NCBI GenBank assembly: GCA_007116095.1
Contig: SKJD01000244.1
Span: 1-10,822, forward strand
Length of the DNA stretch: 10,822 nucleotides
Direction of reading: 5' to 3'
Origin: Candidatus Hydrogenedentota bacterium
GTDB taxonomy: Bacteria > Hydrogenedentota > Hydrogenedentia > Hydrogenedentales > SCBR16-9
Position 1 is the first letter of the stretch. The number at the start of each line of letters is the position of its first letter. Made by a program: the position numbers and the translations under genes. The notes beneath the pieces were generated by a model, which had not been told where the DNA came from, made no database searches, and saw nothing but the letters and a program-made list of their open reading frames with translations. Of this stretch, positions 1-6,784 are shown piece after piece.

Positions 1-30
1 AGGGTGATGATTGCTACCCGCATACCGTAT

Positions 31-73
31 CCTTTTTATAGAAAAAGGGCTTTACGCCACCCGCGCAAAGCCC
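31..73 (-). terminator. Intrinsic terminator with overlapping alternative hairpins
   Basis: The stem GGGCTTT (47-53) pairs with AAAGCCC (67-73). After one A/C mismatch the pairing continues as CGC (55-57) with GCG (63-65) around a 5-nt loop. Read on the minus strand, the stem runs directly into TTTTTC (revcomp of 41-46), the classical rho-independent layout. A second, mutually exclusive hairpin uses CCTTTTT (31-37) and AAAAAGG (42-48) with loop ATAG. On the plus strand the nearest T-run (85-91) is 11 nt past the stem, so plus-strand termination is less certain. It could end minus-strand transcripts coming from the acyltransferase side or protect a gene left of the window. Confidence 0.6.
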
Positions 74-323
74 CCGCTTAATGCTTTTTTTGCAGCCCAT
101 AGTATAGCGCAACCTGCCCGCCGCATGCGACCTCTACGCGCCTGCCAAAAACAGAACTCGGTTGTCATCACCCAGGCAGCACGTGCCGTTGATAAGAGTA
201 GACAGTGAACAACATGATCTTCTCTACTCCTACTTCGTTCCCTTTCTTGGCGCCGGGTTCTTTGGTTACGACCAGAGGGCCCGGTGTTTTTATTGGGGGG
301 ACGTCACATGTCGCTTTTTTTAC

Positions 324-385
324 CACGGAACACACGGAAAGCACGGAAGTGATTTTATCCGCAGATGACGCCGATGTACGCAGAT
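324..385. repeat. Short tandem repeats with 9-10 bp period
   Basis: CACGGAA occurs three times at exactly 9-bp spacing (324-330, 333-339, 342-348). After a short AT-rich spacer comes a second micro-array: CGCAGAT (360-366), CGCCGAT (369-375) and CGCAGAT (379-385), at spacings of 9 and 10. The two unit sequences differ but sit side by side. I recall similar strings between genes in other environmental genomes, but cannot verify this here. No protein function is implied. Confidence 0.7.
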
Positions 386-403
386 ACATGACGCCTTGCG
401 GTT

Positions 404-430
404 ATGTGGCGTCGCAAAGTTTACTTTGCG
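404..430. repeat. GGNGT-type hairpin element, copy 1
   Basis: CGCAAAG (413-419) and CTTTGCG (424-430) form a perfect 7-bp stem with loop TTTA. The element, including the upstream ATGTGGCGTC, matches positions 6785-6811 at 20 of 27 bases. The differences inside the stem are compensatory: A:T in place of G:C, and G:C in place of C:G. This points to a dispersed element family maintained as a hairpin rather than a chance palindrome. Confidence 0.6.
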
Positions 431-554
431 GTATCGCGCCTTATATGGAAATCTGACGTAACATACTACCGCCAACAGGACACCATCGAATGAGCCGGGC
501 TATATGCTGCTGGCGCCCTTTCAGGGAGCCAATTCCGGGGGAGGCGACGATACC

Positions 555-609
555 CGGGGTGACTGCCTTCGGCCTTACCCCGCGCTACAAGCTGGACCGC
601 TCCGCGGTC
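555..609. repeat. Two adjacent GC-rich palindromes
   Basis: CGGGGT (555-560) pairs with ACCCCG (577-582), and inside it GCC (565-567) pairs with GGC (571-573) around a TTC loop. Only 12 bases later GACCG (595-599) pairs with CGGTC (605-609). No T-run follows either one, so they do not look like terminators. They resemble intergenic palindromic repeats of the REP/BIME kind, but no transposase is nearby. Confidence 0.45.
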
Positions 610-767
610 GGGGCCGTGTGCATCGAAGGTTGTAACTGTTCAGCCATGCCTGCATTCCTGCGCATGCTAAGCAGTGCGTGGCCATACAATGCCCCGATAA
701 AATCTGTGAATCTAAACGGGCTTCAGCACAACATCCACAAATGCACACCACAGCGTGGGGGGGGGCG

Positions 768-1391
768 TCAGTCCTCCGTAGTGGCTGTCGTGGCGGCGTC
801 GCCGGTGAAGGCGTTGAGCAGCTCGCGGTGGCGCAGGGATTGGCAGGTGCGTTCCGGGTCTTTGCGGTCTCCGATGAATTGCGCGCTCGGGCTGCCGCCC
901 CAGATTTCATACGCGCCGACGTTCCGGGTGACCAGGCTGCCCGGGAGTATGACGGCCCCTTCCCCGAGCGTGACGCCCGGCATGACATAGCTGCGCGCCC
1001 CAAGAAAGCACTTGGGGCCGAGGATGATCGGCTTGATGATGGGCGGGGTGTAGCGCCAATGCGCGTCGGTGCCCTGGAAGACGTGGTTGTTGTCGCGCAG
1101 CACGCAGTACGGCCCGATATAGCAGTCTTCGCCGACCTCAACGCGATCGTTGCTGTGCATCATGACATAATCACTCACCACCGTCCGGCTGCCGATGCGG
1201 ATGACCCCCTGCCGGTTGGTATGCAGCACCAGATTGTTCCCCAGCTCCACGCCATCGCCCAGGTGCATCTTGCCCCCCAGCTCCATCCGGTCGCCCAGAA
1301 ACACGCAGTCCTGACCCACCGACTTGAACTCTTTCAGAAAGCGGCGTTTGCGTAAAGCCACTATTTTGTCGACCAGTTGCAGCCAAAACAT
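768..1391 (-). CDS. Left-handed beta-helix (hexapeptide repeat) acyltransferase
   Basis: This 207-residue protein is probably a cytoplasmic O- or N-acetyltransferase of the LbetaH superfamily (WbbJ/maltose acetyltransferase-like), which uses acetyl-CoA to modify a sugar or small molecule. Imperfect hexapeptide repeats with I/V/L-G-x-x steps run from about residue 30 to 160 (for example VFLGDRMELGGKMHLGDGVE and CYIGPYCVL). The loop DNNHVF (residues 100-105) holds the likely catalytic His103. The end, GGSPSAQFIGDR, matches the family's usual G-x-P-A-x-x-I-G close. Residues 1-22 are basic and helical. The start ATG has GGAGA 9 nt upstream. It lies 128 bp downstream of valS on the same strand and may be read through from it. 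No glycosyltransferase or capsule gene is nearby, so the acceptor is unknown. The family call is firm; the substrate is not. Confidence 0.85.
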   Translation of the reverse strand: MFWLQLVDKIVALRKRRFLKEFKSVGQDCVFLGDRMELGGKMHLGDGVELGNNLVLHTNRQGVIRIGSRTVVSDYVMMHSNDRVEVGEDCYIGPYCVLRDNNHVFQGTDAHWRYTPPIIKPIILGPKCFLGARSYVMPGVTLGEGAVILPGSLVTRNVGAYEIWGGSPSAQFIGDRKDPERTCQSLRHRELLNAFTGDAATTATTED

Positions 1392-1451
1392 GCGTCTTCA
1401 TCTCCAGCGGAAAAGGGAGGGGGTAAGGGCGGCCCGGGGCCGTATTAATAA

Positions 1452-1483
1452 CCGGGGTAAAGGCAGTGTCGCCCGTACCCCGG
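1452..1483 (-). terminator. Hairpin between valS and the acyltransferase gene
   Basis: CCGGGGTA (1452-1459) pairs with TACCCCGG (1476-1483), and after a 2x2 internal loop GGC (1462-1464) pairs with GCC (1471-1473). On the minus strand the stem is followed by TTATTAATA, which is AU-rich but not a clean U-run. It may therefore act as a weak terminator, an attenuator or an mRNA-end stabiliser for valS rather than a full stop. Confidence 0.4.
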
Positions 1484-1519
1484 GAAGTCCATGCTATCGG
1501 TTCAGTACATCGTCGGGGC

Positions 1520-4174
1520 TCATTCCGCGGCGGGCAGCGCAACCTGCACCTGCGCGAGGCCGTTGTCGCTTTTGCCTTCTTCCAGGTTCAGGGCTTCGAT
1601 CTTGAGCATGCCCATGATATCGCCCCGGGAGGCTTCCAGCGCGCTTAATACGACCGCCTCGGCTTTTACGTCTACGCGTTCCACCGGCGCGGCCATACTG
1701 CGATTGGCCTCCGCCTTGGCGCGGCGCACGGCTTCAATGACTTCCACCGAAGCGGCGTAGATGTTGTCCTGCTCCGGCGCGGGAATGGCCTCCACCTCCG
1801 CGAGGGTGGGCCAGGGGCTGCGGTGCACCGAAGCGTGCATGTCGGCATCCTTTGTGTAGACCCAGCTCCAGATTTCTTCGGTGATATAGGGCGTGAACGG
1901 CGCCAGCATGCGCAATATCGCCCGGTGCGCCAGGCGCAACGTCGCACAGGCGGAGAGCCGTTCCGGGCTCAGGGTCTCGTCATAGGTGCGCGACTTGGCC
2001 AGCTCCAGGTAGTTGTCACAGAAGACCCGCCAGAAGAAGTCCTCCGTCAAACTCAGCGCCTGGGCGTAGTCGAACTTGTCGAAGGCATCGGTGCTGCGCG
2101 TAATGAGCGGTCGGAGCTCGGCGATCAGGGCGCGATCCGTCTGCGTAATGATCTTCTCCGGCCCCAAGTCGGCAATGTCCAGCCCGTCGAAGCGGCCAAT
2201 CACAAACTTGCTCGCATTGAAGAGCTTGGTCACCAGACGCTTGCCTACCTTGAAGACCTGCTCGTCATAGGCGGTGTCCACCCCGAGACGCGCCCGGGCC
2301 GCCCAATAACGCAGGCTGTCGGCGCTATTCGCCTCAACCAGCGGCTCCGGCGTGACGACGTTGCCCTTGCTCTTGGACATCTTCTTGCGGTCGGGGTCCA
2401 GAATCCAGCCACTCAACACAATGTGCTTCCAGGGAATGGCGCCTTCGTGCAGGTATGCTTTCACGATGGTGTAAAAGGCCCAGGTGCGGATGATGTCGTG
2501 TCCCTGGGGGCGAATGTCCATCGGGAAAAGCTTTTCATGACGCTCCGGGTTGCGCACCCATTGCGTGGCAATTTGCGGTGACAGCGAGCTCGTGGCCCAG
2601 GTATCAAAGACATCCGGATCGCCCGTGAAGCCACCGGGTTGATCGCGTTGATCCTCGGTGTAGCCGGTGGGCACATCGTCGAAGGGATCAATCGGCAGGC
2701 GCTCGACTTCGGGAAGCAAGCGCTGGTCGTATTGCACGATGCCGTTGCTGTCTATCTTGAACCACAAGGGGATCGGCACGCCAAAGAAGCGCTGGCGGCT
2801 GATGCACCAGTCCTGGTTCAGGCCCTCCACCCAGTGTTCGTAGCGCTTGAACATGTAGTCCGGATGCCACTGGATTTTACGGCCCTGTTCGATGAGCGCG
2901 TCTTTCTTGTCCATGATTCGGGTGTACCACTGGCGCGTGGGGATCAGCTCGAGCGGCCGGTCGCCCTTCTCGAAAAACTTCACCGCGTGGGTGATTTCTT
3001 CTGGTGGACGGGTGATGACCTCTTCTGAGAGTTCATCCGCCAGCCCAAGCAGGATCTTCTGGGCCTGTTTCGTATAGCGGCCCTGGATTTTGCTGTAAAT
3101 CTCGTAGGCCTTGTCTGGATTCAAACTGGGTACGCCATATTCACCACCGGTTTGAATGCCGCCACTGTCCGGACCGCCCGCCTGGCCGTCAAAGGCGCTG
3201 AACTGCATGGACGTCAGGCAGCCGTCGCTCCCGATGATCTGGCGCAACGGCAGGTTGTATTCGTGCCACCATTCCACGTCTGTCTGATCGCCGAAGGTAC
3301 AGACCATGACGATACCCGTGCCCTTTTCCGGGTCGGCCTTGGCGTCGGCCATGATGGGCACGGGAACCTCGAAGAAGGGGGTTACCGCGAATTTGCCGAA
3401 GAGATGTTGGTAGCGTTCATCGTCGGGATGCGCCAGCACCGCCACACAGGCGGCCAGTAATTCCGGGCGCGTCGTAGCGATGACGATTTTCTCGTCGCTT
3501 TCCAGAATGCCAAAGCGCAGGAAGTTGTAGGCGCTGGGGCGTTCCCGGTCTTCCACTTCGGCCTGGGCAATGGCGGTGTGGAAATCCACATCGAAGAGCA
3601 CGGGGTTTTCCGCCTGGTAGATTTGGCCCTTTTCCAGCAGTTCCAGAAAGCTGTACTGCGAGATATACCGGCAGTGGTCCTCGATGGTGGCGTATTCCTG
3701 GCTCCAGTCATAGCTCAGGCCCAGCCGGCTCCAGAGGCGCTTGAAGGCTTCTTCGTCTTCCCCAGTGATCTCGTGGCAAAGCTCGATGAAATTCGGGCGG
3801 CTTACCGACAGGGGATCGCCTTTCGCCCCCCGTTCGCGTTTGAAGTCGGGATCGTAGTGCTTGTGCGCGTCACAACGGACGTTGAAGACATTCATGACCC
3901 GGCGCTCGGTGGGCAGTCCGTTGTCGTCCCAGCCGATGGGGAAGAAGATGTTCTTGCCAAGCATGCGCTGGTAGCGCACGATGAAGTCCTGGTGGGAATA
4001 GCTGAACAGGTGGCCGACATGCAGCGAGCCGCTTACGGTCGGCGGCGGGGTGTCGACCACAAAGGTCTCATCGCGCCCCTTTTCCGGGTCCCAGGCAAAG
4101 AGGTTGCTCTCTTCCCAATATTTTTCCCAGCGGCTTTCCGCCTCCTGGGGCTTATATTTCTTTGGCAAGTCCAT
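1520..4174 (-). CDS. Valine--tRNA ligase (ValRS), type 2 form
   Basis: This 884-residue cytoplasmic class I synthetase charges tRNA-Val with valine. The HIGH-type signature HVGH is at residues 52-55 and KMSKS at 598-602. The CP1 editing domain is visible between about 200 and 330 (ATTRPELLAA, HPDDERY, GTGIVMVCTFGDQTDVEWW). The tungsten-binding-like RPQGHDIIRTWAFY region is at 555-568, and the helical anticodon-binding domain lies at about 650-810. GWDDNGLPTERRV after the HIGH motif is characteristic of the actinobacterial/archaeal/Rickettsia-like group and unlike the E. coli form. As expected for that group, no long C-terminal coiled coil follows. A Gly-rich stretch around 330-350 looks like a lineage-specific insertion. 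The start is well set: AGGAG lies 6 nt before the ATG. It is preceded by the M50 peptidase gene (246-bp gap) and has its own promoter. Confidence 0.97.
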   Translation of the reverse strand: MDLPKKYKPQEAESRWEKYWEESNLFAWDPEKGRDETFVVDTPPPTVSGSLHVGHLFSYSHQDFIVRYQRMLGKNIFFPIGWDDNGLPTERRVMNVFNVRCDAHKHYDPDFKRERGAKGDPLSVSRPNFIELCHEITGEDEEAFKRLWSRLGLSYDWSQEYATIEDHCRYISQYSFLELLEKGQIYQAENPVLFDVDFHTAIAQAEVEDRERPSAYNFLRFGILESDEKIVIATTRPELLAACVAVLAHPDDERYQHLFGKFAVTPFFEVPVPIMADAKADPEKGTGIVMVCTFGDQTDVEWWHEYNLPLRQIIGSDGCLTSMQFSAFDGQAGGPDSGGIQTGGEYGVPSLNPDKAYEIYSKIQGRYTKQAQKILLGLADELSEEVITRPPEEITHAVKFFEKGDRPLELIPTRQWYTRIMDKKDALIEQGRKIQWHPDYMFKRYEHWVEGLNQDWCISRQRFFGVPIPLWFKIDSNGIVQYDQRLLPEVERLPIDPFDDVPTGYTEDQRDQPGGFTGDPDVFDTWATSSLSPQIATQWVRNPERHEKLFPMDIRPQGHDIIRTWAFYTIVKAYLHEGAIPWKHIVLSGWILDPDRKKMSKSKGNVVTPEPLVEANSADSLRYWAARARLGVDTAYDEQVFKVGKRLVTKLFNASKFVIGRFDGLDIADLGPEKIITQTDRALIAELRPLITRSTDAFDKFDYAQALSLTEDFFWRVFCDNYLELAKSRTYDETLSPERLSACATLRLAHRAILRMLAPFTPYITEEIWSWVYTKDADMHASVHRSPWPTLAEVEAIPAPEQDNIYAASVEVIEAVRRAKAEANRSMAAPVERVDVKAEAVVLSALEASRGDIMGMLKIEALNLEEGKSDNGLAQVQVALPAAE

Positions 4175-4377
4175 GTATATCTCCTAAATCCGGGCTATTA
4201 ATCGCTACAGAATAGTCAGCGTAGATGGTTCATCAAGAATGCGCGCCGGACGCACCAAGGGTGAGGCGAGGGCGTGACAGGGGGCGGGCATGGCTGGCGC
4301 CTGTCCAAAAATCATGCGTACCGGGACTACACACGGCGTTACCGCAAAGCCCGGCGCTTGCACTTCCCCGAGGCCCC

Positions 4378-4406
4378 AGTATAGCAAATTTTACGCGAAA
4401 GGTGAA
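4378..4406 (-). promoter_or_regulatory. Probable sigma70-type promoter of valS
   Basis: On the minus strand TTCACC (revcomp of 4401-4406) is followed after 17 nt by TATACT (revcomp of 4378-4383). The preceding TGC gives an extended -10 (TGCTATACT). Transcription would begin near 4371 and leave an untranslated leader of about 197 nt before valS. I searched that leader for the T-box core (AGGGUGGNACCGCG) and did not find it. A GACAGG/CCTGTC stem (4276-4305 area) is the only obvious structure there. Confidence 0.5.
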
Positions 4407-4420
4407 AAGCGACCGCGGGT

Positions 4421-5134
4421 TTACATGCCGACCGTTAACAAGAAAAAGACTCCGCTCATCAACGCGTTCATTACAGGCGGCAAGAAGTTGGGCGCAATAA
4501 AGATGATGACGATGAGGATACCGAAAGGTCCGATCTGCTCAAGCATGCGTTGCCCGGAAGGAGGAAGAAAAAAATGCAGTACATAATGGCCGTCCAGCGG
4601 GGGCACGGGAATCAAGTTAAAGGCCATGAGTAAGAGATTAATCATGATCAGTGCGAATAAAATCAAGACACTGATGCCCAGAGCGCTGTCAGCGCCCGGC
4701 GCGCCAAGATTCTCATTTGTTAAAAATTGAATGATGATACCTAAAACGTCATTTGGATTAATGCCGGGTACGTGCATGATGATGCGCAGGATAAACGCGC
4801 AGGCCAAGGCTATCAGGAGGTTCGACGCAGGCCCGGCCATGGCGATGTACACCGGATCGCGTTTGATGTTGTTCAGGTTACGTGGATTAAACGGCACCGG
4901 CTTGGCCCAGCCGAAGAGGTAGGGCACTTGCATCGTCAGCATCAACAAAGGCATCAGCACGGTACCAATGGGGTCGATGTGCTTGCGCGGGTCCAGCGTG
5001 AGCCGGCCCATCAGCTTGGCCGAAGGATCGCCACAGTGGTTGGCCATGGCCGCGTGGGCCGCTTCGTGTACGCAAAGCGAGAAAAGCAGGCAGCCGTACA
5101 TTAGCACGACATGGGCAAAATCTATATCAAACAC
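4421..5134 (-). CDS. Site-2 protease family (M50) membrane metallopeptidase
   Basis: This 237-residue multi-spanning inner-membrane zinc peptidase belongs to the compact M50 group without a PDZ domain. The zinc motif HEAAH is at residues 23-27 within the first membrane segment. The GPASN motif is at 101-105 before the next hydrophobic helix. The second active-site signature NLIPVPPLDG is at 173-182, with Asp181 as the third zinc ligand. Further hydrophobic segments lie near 55-70, 105-120, 150-172 and 203-235. Family members cut transmembrane substrates, often anti-sigma factors or small membrane proteins, but no candidate substrate gene is adjacent. Translation starts at GTG; AGGA sits 6 nt upstream, and an ATG 16 nt further upstream is out of frame. 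It is the first gene of the minus-strand block and is divergent from the DUF1080 gene. The substrate is unknown. Confidence 0.92.
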   Translation of the reverse strand: MFDIDFAHVVLMYGCLLFSLCVHEAAHAAMANHCGDPSAKLMGRLTLDPRKHIDPIGTVLMPLLMLTMQVPYLFGWAKPVPFNPRNLNNIKRDPVYIAMAGPASNLLIALACAFILRIIMHVPGINPNDVLGIIIQFLTNENLGAPGADSALGISVLILFALIMINLLLMAFNLIPVPPLDGHYVLHFFLPPSGQRMLEQIGPFGILIVIIFIAPNFLPPVMNALMSGVFFLLTVGM

Positions 5135-5183
5135 AAGGTGTCCTTTTCATGATGCGCGGATTTGCGATTTAAATTAAGTCAAT

Positions 5184-5213
5184 AGTATATAAGAAAAGGA
5201 CTTTTTGCCGCAA
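5184..5213 (-). promoter_or_regulatory. Possible promoter of the M50 peptidase gene
   Basis: On the minus strand TTGCGG (revcomp of 5208-5213) and TATACT (revcomp of 5184-5189) are separated by 18 nt. The predicted start near 5177 would give a leader of about 43 nt ahead of the GTG codon. The -10 is good and the -35 is weak. The surrounding sequence is AT-rich compared with the coding DNA. Confidence 0.4.
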
Positions 5214-5400
5214 TGCACAGATTCAACCCGCGAAGATTCAAAGCAAGCCGCTAAAGCAAATTGCAATAATGAAAGCACTGCTGTCCTAAACAGATAACGA
5301 ACACGAATCCAAAGCCCGGGGTGGAGGGCCAATGGCCTTGCCCCGGGTTCTTTGCTGTTGCGGCGCTTTGCTGGGGCGATGAGTCTGGATGGCGCCAATG

Positions 5401-5429
5401 TGGACGCTGTACCTGGGCGTCGCTATAAT
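5401..5429 (+). promoter_or_regulatory. Sigma70-type promoter of the DUF1080 gene
   Basis: TGGACG (5401-5406, four of six matches to TTGACA) and a perfect TATAAT (5424-5429) are spaced by 17 nt. Transcription would start near 5436 and give a leader of about 50 nt ahead of the ATG at 5487. The frame is open further upstream, but starting there would place coding sequence across this promoter. This supports the downstream start. Confidence 0.6.
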
Positions 5430-5486
5430 AGGACGTGTTCGCACAAATTATGGAAACCGCATTCTACCTATTCAGGAGTACATTGC

Positions 5487-6710
5487 ATGAAGTTGAATCA
5501 CTTGTTACTGGTCCTTATCGCCGCCCTCGTATGCATGGCCCCAGGCGCCATGGCCTGGGAGACCTTGAGCGATGCCGAGGATTTATCGGCGTGGGAGGCG
5601 TTGTCCGGGGAATGGACGATTGAGGATGGCGTTATCCGGGGCGCAGCCGCACCGGATGAGAACGCCTGGCTGCTGTATATTGGCCGGGAGTATGGCGACC
5701 TGGAGATCACCGTCGAGTTTCGCACGCCGGAGCCGACCAATGGCGGCGTGCAGTTCCATGGGCACTGGCTGCCCCGGACGCCGCTGGCCGAAGGAGAAGC
5801 GCCGGAAGACGCGCCCAAGGTGATGTATGGCTATCAGGCGGACGTCGAGACGCGGCAGCGCCTGTCCACCGGCCGCCTGATTTGCGAGAGTCTCCGCGGT
5901 CCCATTACTGAGACCGCGGAAGACGCTGCGCGCACATTGCAGCAGCGAGACTGGAATGAAATGCGCATCGTGGCGCAGGACGGCGTGATTGAGATCTATT
6001 TGGGCGACGAACTGGCGAACCGGACCGAGGACGAGCAGTACCGCCGTGGGCATATTGCGCTTCAGGTCTTCGCCTTCGCTACGGAGGAACCCGAGACGGT
6101 GGTGGAATACCGCAACCTGCGCGTGCGGGAGCTGCCCCGGGAAGCCGGTTGGCAGGAAATGTTTGATGGCGAGAGCCTGGATGGCTGGGAGATTTTCGGC
6201 CAGGAAAAATGGTACGCCGAGGACGGCATGTTGCACGGGGAAAGCGGGCCATTGAATTCGGAGGGCTATGTCGCCACGACCGAAAACTACAAAGACTTCC
6301 TGTTCGAAGGCGAAATGCTGATGCCGGGTGGCGGCAACTACGGCTTCTTCTTCCACTCCGACATCACCCTGCGGGAGGAAGACGGCTATCCCATCATTTC
6401 CGGGATGCAGGTGGAGATCGAGCCGGGCTATCCAACCAATACCGGTTGGCTGTATGAGAGCTACAAGCGGGCGTGGCTGATTACGCCGGATCGTGGCTCC
6501 CTGCCAACGCTCGCCCTGCGCCCTCAGGAATGGAATCACCTCATGGTGCGGGTGCTCGACAACCGCTATACCACCTGGCTCAATGGGGTGTTGGTGATGG
6601 ATTTCGTCGATGACGAAAAGTCCACGACCGACGGTTCCATCGCCTTCCAAATCCACGAGGGCGGTGCCGACGGTATCCACAAACGCAACCTGATGGTGAA
6701 GCCGTTGTAA
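5487..6710 (+). CDS. Secreted protein with two DUF1080 (3-keto-disaccharide hydrolase family) domains
   Basis: This protein of 407 residues has a Sec signal peptide (residues 1-23, ending AMA before WETL). Two concanavalin-like beta-sandwich domains of the DUF1080/PF06439 type follow. Domain 1 (about 24-216) has W-x-I-E-D-G-V-I-R-G, GYQADVE and a closing GHIALQVF...YRNLRV. Domain 2 (about 220-407) opens with MFDGESLDGWEIF and has GMQVEIEPGY, WNHLMVRV, WLNG and GSIAFQIH. Family members bind glycans or hydrolyse 3-keto-glycosides; which applies to each domain cannot be read here. The start at 5487 has AGGAG 8 nt upstream and is the only choice that puts a signal peptide at the N terminus; the frame stays open back to 5352. 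A terminator-like hairpin begins 9 nt after the stop codon, so it may be monocistronic or only partly coupled to the next gene. Confidence 0.9.
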   Translation: MKLNHLLLVLIAALVCMAPGAMAWETLSDAEDLSAWEALSGEWTIEDGVIRGAAAPDENAWLLYIGREYGDLEITVEFRTPEPTNGGVQFHGHWLPRTPLAEGEAPEDAPKVMYGYQADVETRQRLSTGRLICESLRGPITETAEDAARTLQQRDWNEMRIVAQDGVIEIYLGDELANRTEDEQYRRGHIALQVFAFATEEPETVVEYRNLRVRELPREAGWQEMFDGESLDGWEIFGQEKWYAEDGMLHGESGPLNSEGYVATTENYKDFLFEGEMLMPGGGNYGFFFHSDITLREEDGYPIISGMQVEIEPGYPTNTGWLYESYKRAWLITPDRGSLPTLALRPQEWNHLMVRVLDNRYTTWLNGVLVMDFVDDEKSTTDGSIAFQIHEGGADGIHKRNLMVKPL

Positions 6711-6719
6711 AAGGGAGCC

Positions 6720-6779
6720 GGAGTGGCAAAGCTTGCTTCGTTCAGGTCAAGCAAAGCAAGCTTTGGTACTCCAGTTTTT
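6720..6779 (+). terminator. Terminator-like hairpin after the DUF1080 gene
   Basis: GGAGT...GCTT (6720-6738) pairs over 19 positions with AAGC...ACTCC (6754-6772), with one mismatch and one G-U pair and a 15-nt loop. AG and then TTTTT (6775-6779) follow, so it can act as an intrinsic terminator. A competing hairpin pairs ACTCCA (6768-6773) with TGGAGT (6788-6793), bringing TTTTT and AAAAA together and hiding the U-run. Both arms also resemble the GGAGT-type repeat element seen at 404-430 and 6785-6811. Confidence 0.6.
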
Positions 6780-6784
6780 CAAAA

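Larger units (their letters stand above)
74..767. other. Repeat-rich non-coding region
   Basis: I find no supportable gene in these roughly 690 bases. Reading frames here have no family resemblance, odd composition and mostly no ribosome binding site. The best candidate, a plus-strand frame from 490, does have AGGA 9 nt upstream (477-480), but it runs deep into the antisense of the acyltransferase gene and looks like translated repeats. What the region does hold is 9-bp-period tandem units (324-385), a perfect hairpin (413-430) and two adjacent GC-rich palindromes (555-609). A TATACT box on the minus strand (revcomp of 101-106) has no partner -35. A 9-G run (757-765) lies just past the stop of the acyltransferase gene. 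Confidence 0.6.
5135..5486. other. Divergent intergenic region between the M50 and DUF1080 genes
   Basis: These 352 bases hold one probable promoter in each direction (5184-5213 minus, 5401-5429 plus). Between them is a GC-rich inverted repeat: CCCGGGG (5315-5321) with CCCCGGG (5341-5347), and inside it GGCC (5327-5330) with GGCC (5334-5337). The flanking AAAG and CTTT extend the dyad with a bulge. No clean T-run follows on either strand, so it may be a repeat element or an operator. GATTCA occurs twice (5220-5225, 5235-5240). I see no small gene here. Confidence 0.5.

Noticed and set aside
162..456. Several short frames on both strands
   Set aside because: They translate tandem repeats and non-coding sequence, lack ribosome binding sites and overlap each other.
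757..765. Nine-G homopolymer as a phase-variation tract
   Set aside because: It lies just after the stop codon of the acyltransferase gene, not inside or before a reading frame, so slippage would not alter a protein.
490..990. Plus-strand reading frame with a usable ribosome binding site
   Set aside because: It overlaps the acyltransferase gene in antisense for over 200 bases, crosses palindromic repeats, and its composition (Cys/Trp/Arg patches) matches no family I recognise.
4175..4377. T-box riboswitch ahead of valS
   Set aside because: The leader is long enough, but the conserved T-box core and the usual anti-terminator/terminator pair with a U-run are not present.
5583..6680. Long minus-strand frame opposite the DUF1080 gene
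   Set aside because: It is an antisense shadow typical of high-GC coding DNA; the plus strand encodes recognisable domains and a signal peptide.
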